The notes: generated from the letters alone by a model not told the origin. DNA of 64,000 bases from Micromonospora sp. MH99 (GCF_021442385.1 NZ_MUZA01000001.1:62001-126000), one strand, 5' to 3'. Shown: positions 17,834 through 23,345, counted from the stretch's first letter. Numbers and translations are program-made.

Positions 17834-18577
17834 ATGGACGACGAAGCGATGAGCGGGCGGGGCCGGCGGGCCGTGCCGGGTGCGATGCCGCCGGGAAGAT
17901 CTCGCGGCAGGCTCGCCGACGAGGTGTACGACACGCTGCTCGGACAGCTGATGTCGCTCCGGATCGAGCCTGGCTCCCGCGTCACGATCGACGTCCTGGC
18001 GCGAGAGCTGGGGGTCTCGCAGACGCCGATCCGCGACGCCCTGAACCGCATGGAGGCCGAGGGCCTGGTCGTGCGCGTGCCCCATGCCGGCTACCGCATC
18101 CCACCCCAGATCACCCGTCACCGATTCGAGGACATGCTCGAGGTTCGCCTGCTCCTGGAACCGGCGGCGGCACGCAGATCCGCCGAACGGGCGTCCTTGG
18201 AGCAGGTGGCCGGTCTGCGGCGAATGCTGGAGGAGATGGCCGAGCTTCAGGGGGGCAGCGGGCTGCTGGCCTACGGTGCCTTCGGGCTACGCGACGCCGC
18301 TTTCCACGATCTCGTCGCCCTGAGCGCGGAGAACCAGGTCATCCGGGAAGCGCTCGCTCGCCTGCACAGCCACGTGCACCTCTTCCGGCTGCACCACGAC
18401 ACCCAGGTCACGCACCTGGCCATGGCCGAGCACGAGGACGTTGTGGCAGCGATCGCCGCGCGTGACCCCGACGCCGCCGCCTACGCGATGCGTCGGCACA
18501 TCCTTCGGTCCGGCGAGCGTTTCCGTCGATTGTTCGACGAGGTCAAGGACGCGGACCCGATGACGGTGGAGGGTTGA
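17834..18577 (+). CDS. GntR family transcriptional regulator (FadR/FCD subfamily)
   Basis: A 247-residue regulator. The winged helix-turn-helix covers about residues 28-95 (LADEVYDTLLGQLMSL...VSQTPIRDALNRMEAEGLV). A C-terminal all-helical FCD domain follows, with metal/ligand-binding features (FHDLVALSAENQ, HLFRLHHDTQ, EHEDVVAAIAARD). FCD proteins usually respond to carboxylic acids and repress nearby catabolic and transport operons. ATG 17834 is chosen because the helix-turn-helix begins soon after and an AGG site precedes it; an upstream ATG at 17789 is possible. Its position between the importer and catabolic genes makes it the likely local regulator. Confidence 0.93.
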   Translation: MDDEAMSGRGRRAVPGAMPPGRSRGRLADEVYDTLLGQLMSLRIEPGSRVTIDVLARELGVSQTPIRDALNRMEAEGLVVRVPHAGYRIPPQITRHRFEDMLEVRLLLEPAAARRSAERASLEQVAGLRRMLEEMAELQGGSGLLAYGAFGLRDAAFHDLVALSAENQVIREALARLHSHVHLFRLHHDTQVTHLAMAEHEDVVAAIAARDPDAAAYAMRRHILRSGERFRRLFDEVKDADPMTVEG

Positions 18578-18607
18578 CGGGCGGGCTGGGCCGAGGAATG
18601 CTAACTC

Positions 18608-18635
18608 GATCAGATCGGATTGGATCTGATCCACC
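18608..18635. promoter_or_regulatory. Tandem GATC-N-GATC dyads upstream of the DJ-1/PfpI gene
   Basis: Two short palindromes occur 15 bp apart: CGATC-A-GATCG centred at 18612 and TGGATC-T-GATCCA centred at 18627. Together they also form a 9-bp inverted repeat (GATCAGATC...GATCTGATC, 6-bp spacer). The half site resembles the VanR-type FCD operator ATTGGATCC. This is a good candidate for binding by the adjacent GntR/FCD protein and lies about 35 bp before the gene start. Confidence 0.5.
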
Positions 18636-18665
18636 CCGCCCGTCCCCACATGCGAGGAGAAGCAG

Positions 18666-19235
18666 GTGCCCAGAGCGCTGCTCCTGACCGGCGACGCCGC
18701 CGAGGAACTCGACACCATGTATCCCTACTACCGCGTGCAGGAGGGCGGCTGGGACGTCGACGTCTCGTCCCGGACGATGCGTGACGTGCAACTGGTCATC
18801 CACGAGTTCGACCCCAACTCCGACGCCTACGTGGAGAAGAACGGCCGGAAGCTGCCGGTCGACGTGCCCTGGGCCGAGGTCGACGTTGAGCGCTACGACG
18901 CCCTCATCATCCCCGGTGGACGTGCCCCCGAGTGGATCCGGGTCGACGCCGACGTCCGGCGCATCACCGAGCACTTCTTCGCGCGCAACCTCCCCATCGC
19001 GCTGGTGTGCCACGGCGCGCAGGTGCCGGCGGTGTACGGGCTGCTGAAGGGCCGCAAGACGGCGTGCTTCCCCCCGATCACCGGTGACATGGAGAACGCG
19101 GGCGCGACGGTCATCGACGCTCCCGACGTCGTGGACGGCAACCTCGTCTCCTGCCGGGGTTGGCCCGACATGCCGCAGTTCGGCCGGGCGATGATGGAGC
19201 TCTTCTCGAAGTCCGTCAACTCCGCCTCGGCATGA
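18666..19235 (+). CDS. DJ-1/PfpI family protein
   Basis: A 189-residue DJ-1/PfpI superfamily protein. The nucleophile elbow is ALVCHGAQV with cysteine 115 followed by histidine, and GRAPEW follows the first beta-alpha unit (LIIPGG). Family members act as cysteine-dependent amidases, glyoxalases/deglycases or chaperones. In this setting, between a regulator and an alpha/beta hydrolase in a catabolic island, detoxification of a reactive aldehyde or hydrolysis of an amide is plausible but not demonstrated. The start codon is GTG at 18666 after an AGGAGAAGCAG ribosome site. Tandem operator-like dyads precede it. Confidence 0.9.
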   Translation: MPRALLLTGDAAEELDTMYPYYRVQEGGWDVDVSSRTMRDVQLVIHEFDPNSDAYVEKNGRKLPVDVPWAEVDVERYDALIIPGGRAPEWIRVDADVRRITEHFFARNLPIALVCHGAQVPAVYGLLKGRKTACFPPITGDMENAGATVIDAPDVVDGNLVSCRGWPDMPQFGRAMMELFSKSVNSASA

Positions 19236-19254
19236 GCAGACCTGGTTCGCCCCG

Positions 19255-20073
19255 GTGACGGCACTTCGGACCGTCACCGTCGACGGTTCCCCCGTCCACG
19301 TCCTGGAGAGCGGCACCGGTCCCGCGGTGCTGATGCTGCACGGCTCCGGACCCGGCACGACCGGGTCCGGCGCCTGGGCAACGACCGCGCAGGCGCTGGG
19401 CACGTCCTGGCACCTGGTGGCTCCGGATCAGGCGGGGTTCGGCCGTACGCCCGTCCCGGCGGGCTCCAGGGGCGGGCTCCGGCTGTGGACGGACCAGGCT
19501 GCGGGCCTGATGGATGCTCTCGGCATCGACCACTACGCCGTGGTGGGTCACTCCATGGGCGGCGCCGTGGCGCTGGCGTTGGCGGCCGCCCGCCCCCAGC
19601 AGGTCACCCGTGTCGTGGCGGTCTCGACGATGGGCGCCCCCGGGGCGCCGCTGTCCGCCGAGCTCGACGCCGTCTGGGCCGCCCCGGCCGGCCCGACCGG
19701 GGCACGGGACATGCTGAGCCGCCTCCTCCTCGACCAGGCTCTCGTGACCGACGCGGCCGTCGAGGCCCGTGCGGCGGCGATGCGAGATGGGGCGGCCGCG
19801 TACGCGTCGCTGTTCCCGCCCCCCAGAGCACGGTGGGTCGACGACCTCACCCTCTCCGCGCAGACTCTGGCGGCGATCCGCGCGCCAGTCCTGCTCATTC
19901 ACGGCGCCGAGGACCGGGTCACCCCGTTCGCGACGACGGCCCAGCCGCTGCTCGGTCACCTGGCCGACGTCCGTCTGCACGTGTTCGGGCGATGCGGGCA
20001 CGTTCCCGCGATCGAGCACCCGCACGAGTTCCGGCAACTGTTGTCGTGCTTCCTCGGCCGGGACCACCAGTAG
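19255..20073 (+). CDS. Alpha/beta hydrolase
   Basis: A 272-residue alpha/beta hydrolase fold enzyme. The oxyanion region is MLHGSGPGTTGSGAW, as in meta-cleavage-product hydrolases and lactonases. The nucleophile is S100 in VVGHSMGG, the acid is probably D in HGAEDRVTP and the base is H in RCGHVPAIEHP. It follows the DJ-1 gene by 19 bases on the same strand with a GTG start and no strong ribosome site, suggesting co-transcription. Hydrolysis of an ester, lactone or C-C bond that feeds the ADH/ALDH pair is a reasonable inference. Confidence 0.92.
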   Translation: MTALRTVTVDGSPVHVLESGTGPAVLMLHGSGPGTTGSGAWATTAQALGTSWHLVAPDQAGFGRTPVPAGSRGGLRLWTDQAAGLMDALGIDHYAVVGHSMGGAVALALAAARPQQVTRVVAVSTMGAPGAPLSAELDAVWAAPAGPTGARDMLSRLLLDQALVTDAAVEARAAAMRDGAAAYASLFPPPRARWVDDLTLSAQTLAAIRAPVLLIHGAEDRVTPFATTAQPLLGHLADVRLHVFGRCGHVPAIEHPHEFRQLLSCFLGRDHQ

Positions 20074-20106
20074 CCGCGGCCGGTCCGCGTGCGCTCGGAA
20101 TATCCA

Positions 20107-20136
20107 TTGCCATCCGATCGACGCAGCGCCTACCTT
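20107..20136 (+). promoter_or_regulatory. Predicted sigma-70-like promoter upstream of small ORF and tRNA array
   Basis: TTGCCA (20107-20112) and TACCTT (20131-20136) are separated by 18 bases. This is a plausible housekeeping promoter about 40 bases before the 43-codon ORF and the only good one seen before the array. Confidence 0.45.
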
Positions 20137-20176
20137 GATTGAGCAAGGCAGTCCCGACCCACCCGAGGAGTTCCCG

Positions 20177-20308
20177 ATGGCGCAGTACGCCTACACCGAA
20201 AGCACGCGGCTCATGCCGCGCGGCGGTGTCGTGCTGCCCTCGATCGGGCGAGCCCACAACCTGTGCGCAAATGAGCGGAACTGGGATCCGGGGTGGCGGC
20301 GCGAATAG
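20177..20308 (+). CDS. Small 43-residue protein of unknown function before the tRNA array
   Basis: The frame starts with ATG 20177 after a strong GAGGAG ribosome site (seven-base spacing). It is framed by a predicted promoter upstream and a strong terminator downstream, which together support a real small gene. The product begins MAQYAYTESTRLMPRGGVV and ends with an acidic/basic Trp-containing tail (NWDPGWRRE). No domain, signal peptide or membrane segment was recognised. Because it stands directly before the first tRNA, it could be a cargo gene or a remnant of the element that carries the array. Confidence 0.5.
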   Translation: MAQYAYTESTRLMPRGGVVLPSIGRAHNLCANERNWDPGWRRE

Positions 20309-20325
20309 CGTCAGCGCAAGCTGCG

Positions 20326-20360
20326 AAGCCGCCCACCCCGACCGGGACAGGGCGGCTTTT
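20326..20360 (+). terminator. Rho-independent terminator before the tRNA array
   Basis: AAGCCGCCC and GGGCGGCTT form a 9-bp stem with a 15-base loop, followed by TTTT. It ends the small ORF transcript 22 bases before tRNA-Trp. It is among the few U-tract terminators in the window. Confidence 0.75.
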
Positions 20361-20381
20361 CTGTTGCGGGAACAACGTCAC

Positions 20382-20454
20382 AGGGGCGTAGCTCAACTGG
20401 TAGAGCACCGGTCTCCAAAACCGAAGGTCGCAGGTTCGAGTCCTGCCGCCCCTG
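20382..20454 (+). tRNA. tRNA-Trp (CCA)
   Basis: A full cloverleaf: acceptor AGGGGCG/CGCCCCT, D arm GCTC...GAGC, loop CTCCAAA with anticodon CCA at 20415-20417, and T arm GCAGG/CCTGC. The anticodon stem has a C27-A43 mismatch. No CCA end is encoded. It is the first gene of the array. Confidence 0.93.
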
Positions 20455-20523
20455 CTTTTCGTCCCGGCTGCGGCCGGCGACGTCGTAGATTCTCAACTCC
20501 ACAGTGGATGGCATGAGCAAGAC

Positions 20524-20551
20524 CCGGCCGGCGCCGGCACGCGCCGGCCGG
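20524..20551 (+). repeat. GC-rich hairpin between tRNA-Trp and tRNA-Pro
   Basis: CCGGCCGGCGC and GCGCCGGCCGG form a perfect 11-bp stem with a 6-base loop. It could be a terminator without U tract or an RNA-processing signal within the array transcript. Confidence 0.6.
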
Positions 20552-20562
20552 GGGAATTACCT

Positions 20563-20635
20563 CCGGGACGAGGGAGACGGCTGACCCGCTCGCTTTGGGA
20601 GCGAGAGACACGGGGTTCGACACCCCGGTCCCGGA
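20563..20635 (+). tRNA. tRNA-Pro (TGG)
   Basis: Acceptor CCGGGAC/GTCCCGG, anticodon stem CTCGC/GCGAG, loop TTTGGGA with TGG at 20596-20598, T arm CGGGG/CCCCG. The D arm is short-paired. No encoded CCA (the sequence after the discriminator A is CCC). Confidence 0.9.
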
Positions 20636-20648
20636 CCCGTTCGAGTCG

Positions 20649-20697
20649 GGGAGGGGCACGTTCGCGGGGGACCGGTCCAGGTCTCCCAGCCCCTCCC
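20649..20697 (+). repeat. Compound hairpin between tRNA-Pro and tRNA-Glu
   Basis: GGGAGGGGC pairs with GCCCCTCCC (9 bp), enclosing a second 8-bp stem (GGGGGACC with GGTCTCCC, one G-T). The two-stage hairpin may be a processing or termination structure, or the residue of a lost tRNA. Confidence 0.5.
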
Positions 20698-20705
20698 GGC
20701 TTCAT

Positions 20706-20780
20706 GGGCCATTGGAGCTGTCGGCAAAGCTCACCTGGTTCTCAGCCAGGAGATCGTCGGTTCGAGCCCGACATGGCCTA
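20706..20780 (+). tRNA. tRNA-Glu (CTC)
   Basis: Acceptor GGGCCAT/ATGGCCT (one G-T), D stem GAGC/GCTC, anticodon stem CCTGG/CCAGG, loop TTCTCAG with CTC at 20741-20743, T arm GTCGG/CCGAC. All stems pair well. Confidence 0.9.
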
Positions 20781-20797
20781 CGTGGAAAATCCCTACC

Positions 20798-20874
20798 GCC
20801 TACCAGCTCACGTGGTTGAACGCACCGCTTCCAACGTGGAGGTGTCGCGTCCTGTCGAGCTGCCCCAGGTGTGG
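20798..20874 (+). pseudogene. Degenerate tRNA-like segment
   Basis: AGCTCACGTGGTTG and ACCGCTTCCAACGTGG-type stretches resemble a D arm and anticodon arm, but the D stem, the T arm (CCTGTCGAGC) and the acceptor do not pair. The loop could be read as a Gly (TCC) or Trp (CCA) anticodon. It is probably a decayed tRNA gene in the array. Confidence 0.35.
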
Positions 20875-20937
20875 GGCAACGGTGGGCGCGAAGTGCGCCA
20901 GCGGGCACGTTCCCGTCCAAGTGGTGGAGGCGCCCTG

Positions 20938-21010
20938 GCCGTCGTAGCTCAGATTGGGGGAGCGTCCCCTGGTACGGGGAAGGTCGCGCGTTCGATTCGC
21001 GCCGGTGGCT
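20938..21010 (+). tRNA. tRNA-Thr (GGT), CCA encoded, altered anticodon loop
   Basis: Acceptor GCCGTCG/CGGTGGC, T arm GCGCG/CGCGC and an encoded CCA (21011-21013). The best anticodon stem TCCCC/GGGGA leaves a six-base loop TGGTAC with GGT at 20971-20973. Keeping seven loop bases costs a G-A mismatch and a T-G wobble. Identity follows the anticodon. Confidence 0.8.
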
Positions 21011-21014
21011 CCAC

Positions 21015-21087
21015 GCGGTTGTAGCTCAGTTGGTAGAGCGCGACGTTGCCAACGTCGAGGTCGCCCGTTCGAATCGGGTCAACCGCT
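21015..21087 (+). tRNA. tRNA-Gly (GCC)
   Basis: Acceptor GCGGTTG/CAACCGC, D stem GCTC/GAGC, anticodon stem CGACG/CGTCG, loop TTGCCAA with GCC at 21048-21050, T arm GCCCG/CGGGT. It starts two bases after the CCA of tRNA-Thr. Confidence 0.93.
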
Positions 21088-21171
21088 CGATGCCTCTCGG
21101 GTAGAGACAGTGCGACATCACCGACGCCGGCCTCAACGGGCCGTTCGTGATCGGAAGAAGGGAGGGACCGG

Positions 21172-21363
21172 GTGGACGCCGGACCCCTACACCGCGTCAG
21201 GTTCGCCCACGCGATCCGGATGCTGAAGAACACCTGGCGGATCACCGTCAGCGCGTGCGCGCCCTGCAACCAGCGCAAGGGCGATCGGACCCCGGCCGAG
21301 GCAGGCATGGTGCTCCGCACCAGCCCGGTCGTGCCGGCGTGGGGGTCGCTGGCGCAGCGCTGA
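21172..21363 (+). pseudogene. HNH endonuclease remnant (C-terminal half)
   Basis: A 63-codon frame opening with GTG contains SACAPCNQRKGDRTPAEAGM, the zinc-knuckle and C-terminal part of actinobacterial and phage HNH endonucleases. The first half of the domain (the DHxxP-type HN motif and the first CxxC) is missing, and only a short unrelated leader precedes it. It is therefore probably a truncated, inactive gene. Its place between tRNA-Gly and tRNA-Gln suggests a past endonuclease insertion in the array, comparable to the frameshifted nuclease further on. Confidence 0.6.
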
Positions 21364-21398
21364 CACCGGCCGGCGGGCCATCACCCCGCCGGCCGCGA

Positions 21399-21470
21399 TG
21401 GGAGCTGATGTAACCGGCAGCATCGCTGGCTCTGACCCAGTGCGTAGAGGTTCGAATCCTCTGCTCCCAG
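21399..21470 (+). tRNA. tRNA-Gln (CTG)
   Basis: Acceptor TGGGAGC/GCTCCCA with the U1-A72 pair typical of Gln tRNAs, loop CTCTGAC with CTG at 21432-21434, T arm AGAGG/CCTCT. The D stem is three base pairs (ATG/CAT). Confidence 0.88.
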
Positions 21471-21474
21471 CTAG

Positions 21475-21547
21475 GCCCTCGTAGCCCAGTGGTAGAGGCG
21501 CGGTCGTGAGGCGGCCGACAGGGCAGGTTCGAATCCTGTCGGGGGCA
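21475..21547 (+). tRNA. tRNA with Leu anticodon (GAG) on a short-variable-loop body
   Basis: Acceptor GCCCTCG/CGGGGGC, anticodon stem CGGTC/GGCCG, loop GTGAGGC with GAG at 21508-21510, T arm GCAGG/CCTGT, encoded CCA (21548-21550). The variable loop is only five bases. Bacterial Leu tRNAs normally have a long variable arm, so charging by leucyl-tRNA synthetase is uncertain. Confidence 0.75.
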
Positions 21548-21551
21548 CCAA

Positions 21552-21624
21552 GCCGGTGTAGCTCAGTTGGCAGAGCACGCGCCTTGTAAGCGCGAGTGGG
21601 CCGGTTCGATCCCGGTCGCCGGCT
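21552..21624 (+). tRNA. tRNA-Thr (TGT), CCA encoded
   Basis: Acceptor GCCGGTG/CGCCGGC, D stem GCTC/GAGC, anticodon stem CGCGC/GCGCG, loop CTTGTAA with TGT at 21585-21587, T arm GCCGG/CCGGT. CCA is encoded at 21625-21627. Confidence 0.93.
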
Positions 21625-21633
21625 CCACACCCT

Positions 21634-21707
21634 GCCGCCGTAGCTCATCAGGCCAGAGCGACGTCCTCGTAAGACGTAGGCACCCGGTTCGAGTCCGGGC
21701 GGTGGCT
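21634..21707 (+). tRNA. tRNA-Thr (CGT)
   Basis: Acceptor GCCGCCG/CGGTGGC, anticodon stem ACGTC/GACGT, loop CTCGTAA with CGT at 21668-21670, T arm CCCGG/CCGGG. It is the third Thr isoacceptor in the array. Confidence 0.92.
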
Positions 21708-21712
21708 CTCTC

Positions 21713-21786
21713 GCCGACGTAGCTCAGGTGGTCAGAGCGTCCCGCTCATAACGGGAAGGTCCCCGGTTCGACACCGGGTGTCGGCA
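21713..21786 (+). tRNA. tRNA-Met (CAT), elongator type or possible Ile2
   Basis: Acceptor GCCGACG/TGTCGGC, anticodon stem TCCCG/CGGGA, loop CTCATAA with CAT at 21747-21749, T arm CCCGG/CCGGG. The paired G1-C72 excludes an initiator. A lysidine-modified Ile tRNA cannot be excluded from sequence. Confidence 0.88.
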
Positions 21787-21856
21787 CGCAACACCACCTG
21801 TCCGGGTGGGCAAAATCGCAAAGCCACCGCACTCGATTAGTGCAGGATTGCTAGTT

Positions 21857-22482
21857 ATGGGCAACCCGCGCACCTACACCGACGACCAGCTCCGCAACGC
21901 CGTCCAGGGCGCGACCTGCTGGGCAGACGTCATGGAAGCCATCGGCAAGTCACGGACAGCAGGTCGTACGAGTGTCCAAGCTGTCGCGGCCCGCCTCGAC
22001 TTGGACGTGTCGCACCTGACTCACGGCAGCAACCCTCGCCAGCTCGCAGCGCCAGCGCACCCGTTCAGCCAGCCAGCTCAGCACGGCGGACGATCGGGGT
22101 TGAGCATCGCCGCCCGATGGTTCATGGATCGGGGTTACAACGTCTCGATCCCGCTAGAGCCGGCCGCATACGACCTGATCGCGGAATCCGACACTGGACT
22201 GCAACGGGTGCAGGTCAAGACCACCGGCACGACCGAGAGCAATGGACGCTACCGGGCGGTCCTGCGGCGGACGGTGTACGACGCCAGCGCGCGGGATACC
22301 GCTCGTGGTCGCATCCGAGTCACGGGCTACACAAAGGGCGAGACCGACTTTTCTTCATCTCGACAGCGGGGGCCCTCGACTACCTCATCCCGGTAGAGGC
22401 GGTGAGCGGCGCGCAATACATCGTCCTCGACTCGAAGTACGCGGCGTTCGCGGTCGAGACGAGGAATCACATGCCCGGCTAG
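21857..22482 (+). pseudogene. PD-(D/E)XK-type endonuclease gene with a frameshift
   Basis: ATG 21857 opens an N-terminal helix-turn-helix-like region (YTDDQLRNAVQGATCWADVM, ending DLDVSHL) often found on actinobacterial homing-type nucleases. A PD-(D/E)XK core follows (AAYDLIAES...RVQVKTTG). At the TTTT run near 22349-22352 the frame is lost; one extra T, or a -1 slip, restores FFISTAGALDYLIPVEAV and runs to TAG 22482. The repaired product would have about 208 residues. The stop lies inside the next tRNA gene. Recent inactivation, programmed slippage or a sequencing error are all possible. Confidence 0.7.
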
Positions 22483-22546
22483 CCCAACTGGCAGAGGCGT
22501 CCCGTTCAGGGCGGGAAGGTTCGCGGTTCGAATCCGCGGTCGGGTA
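22473..22546 (+). tRNA. tRNA with Leu anticodon (CAG) on a short-variable-loop body
   Basis: Acceptor GCCCGGC/GTCGGGT, anticodon stem TCCCG/CGGGA, loop TTCAGGG with CAG at 22507-22509, variable loop AGGTT (five bases), T arm CGCGG/CCGCG. Like the GAG tRNA it lacks the long arm expected for Leu. Its first bases overlap the stop of the nuclease gene. Confidence 0.75.
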
Positions 22547-22560
22547 CTCAGCAACACCTT

Positions 22561-22633
22561 GGGGTCGTAGCTCAGTTGGTAGAGCGTCCCGCTCGCACCG
22601 GGAAGGCCGTCGGTTCGATTCCGTCCGACTCCA
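22561..22633 (+). tRNA. tRNA-Ala (CGC)
   Basis: Acceptor GGGGTCG/CGACTCC includes the G3-T70 wobble that specifies alanine. The anticodon loop CTCGCAC has CGC at 22594-22596. One T-T mismatch occurs in the T stem (GTCGG/CCGTC). Confidence 0.9.
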
Positions 22634-22718
22634 CGCCGCCGGCCCGCCGGTCGGCCCGAGGTTCCCCCGCACCAAGGTCACGTAAGCGTGGGCGATTCGC
22701 CGCCGGAAGCGGCCACAT

Positions 22719-22791
22719 GCCGACGTAGCTCAGTGGTTAGAGCACCCGACTGTCGATCGGGGGGCCGCGGGTTCGATCCCCGTCGTTGGCG
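22719..22791 (+). tRNA. tRNA-Asp (GTC)
   Basis: Acceptor GCCGACG/CGTTGGC, anticodon stem CCCGA/TCGGG, loop CTGTCGA with GTC at 22752-22754, T arm GCGGG/CCCGT, discriminator G as expected for Asp. Confidence 0.92.
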
Positions 22792-22796
22792 CGCAT

Positions 22797-22882
22797 GAAG
22801 GGTTGGCCGAGTCTGGTCGAGGCGCCGCGTTGCTGACGCGGAGCGGGTCATACTGCCGGGGGTTCGAATCCCTCACCGGGTC
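22797..22882 (+). tRNA. tRNA-Ser (GCT) with defective acceptor stem
   Basis: A class II body: anticodon stem CCGCG/CGCGG, loop TTGCTGA with GCT, long variable arm GCGG...CTGC, T arm GGGGG/CCCTC. The acceptor halves GAAGGGT and ACCGGGT have three mismatches in the middle, so only the inner three pairs and one terminal wobble remain. It may not be functional. Confidence 0.7.
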
Positions 22883-22940
22883 GCCGGGATGAGACAGAAC
22901 CCGGCGTACCGGCCGGCTTCCCTCGCCGCACGCACGACAT

Positions 22941-23013
22941 GCCCCCGTAGCTCAGTGGATAGAGCGCTTGACTACGAATCAAGAGGCCAGACGTTCGAAT
23001 CGTCTCGGGGGCA
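22941..23013 (+). tRNA. tRNA-Arg (ACG)
   Basis: Acceptor GCCCCCG/CGGGGGC, anticodon stem CTTGA/TCAAG, loop CTACGAA with ACG at 22974-22976, T arm AGACG/CGTCT, discriminator A. All stems are perfect. Confidence 0.94.
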
Positions 23014-23017
23014 CTCA

Positions 23018-23090
23018 CGGGATATGGCGCAGTTTGGTAGCGCACCTGACTGGGGCTCAGGGGGCCGTCGGTTCGAATCCGGCGCCCGCT
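23018..23090 (+). tRNA. tRNA-Pro (GGG) with damaged acceptor 3' side
   Basis: The 5' part CGGGATATGGCGCAGTTTGG and the anticodon arm CCTGA-CTGGGGC-TCAGG (GGG at 23052-23054) are typical Pro. The T arm GTCGG/CCGGC pairs, but the 3' acceptor reads GCCCG instead of the TATCCCG needed, as if two bases were lost. Probably non-functional. Confidence 0.65.
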
Positions 23091-23125
23091 CCCAGCGGTC
23101 CTGTCCGTTCGGGTCGGCCCTGGCA

Positions 23126-23146
23126 CAGGGAGTGCCAGGTGCAAGC
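23126..23146 (+). repeat. Hairpin between tRNA-Pro and tRNA-Val
   Basis: CCTGGCAC and GTGCCAGG form an 8-bp perfect stem around the loop AGGGA in the 91-bp gap after tRNA-Pro(GGG). Possible terminator or processing element. Confidence 0.5.
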
Positions 23147-23181
23147 GCGGCAGTACCCTCCGCGGCCGGCCGCCTATTCAC

Positions 23182-23254
23182 GCCCCGATAGCTCAGCGGG
23201 AGAGCACCGGTTCGACAGACCGGGGGTCGCTTGGTTCGACACCAGCTCGGGGCA
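23182..23254 (+). tRNA. tRNA-Val (GAC) with C33
   Basis: Acceptor GCCCCGA/TCGGGGC, anticodon stem CCGGT/ACCGG, loop TCGACAG with GAC at 23214-23216. Position 33 is C instead of the near-universal T. The T stem (CTTGG/CCAGC) has a terminal mismatch. Confidence 0.82.
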
Positions 23255-23266
23255 CGCACACCACCT

Positions 23267-23341
23267 GGCGCGGTGGACGAATTGGAAGAGTCGCCCGGCT
23301 TTCACCCGGGACATGTGCGGGTTCGAGTCCCGTCCGCGCTG
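23267..23341 (+). tRNA. tRNA-Glu (TTC)
   Basis: Acceptor GGCGCGG/CCGCGCT, D stem GAC/GTC, anticodon stem CCCGG/CCGGG, loop CTTTCAC with TTC at 23301-23303, T arm GCGGG/CCCGT. Confidence 0.92.
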
Positions 23342-23345
23342 CCGA

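Noticed and set aside
20881-20937. Further tRNA gene between the decayed segment and tRNA-Thr(GGT)
   Set aside because: Only short hairpins (GGCGC/GCGCC) are present; no anticodon arm plus T arm combination could be drawn.
21713-21786. Initiator tRNA-fMet
   Set aside because: G1-C72 is paired; bacterial initiators have an unpaired first position. Elongator Met or Ile2 fits better.
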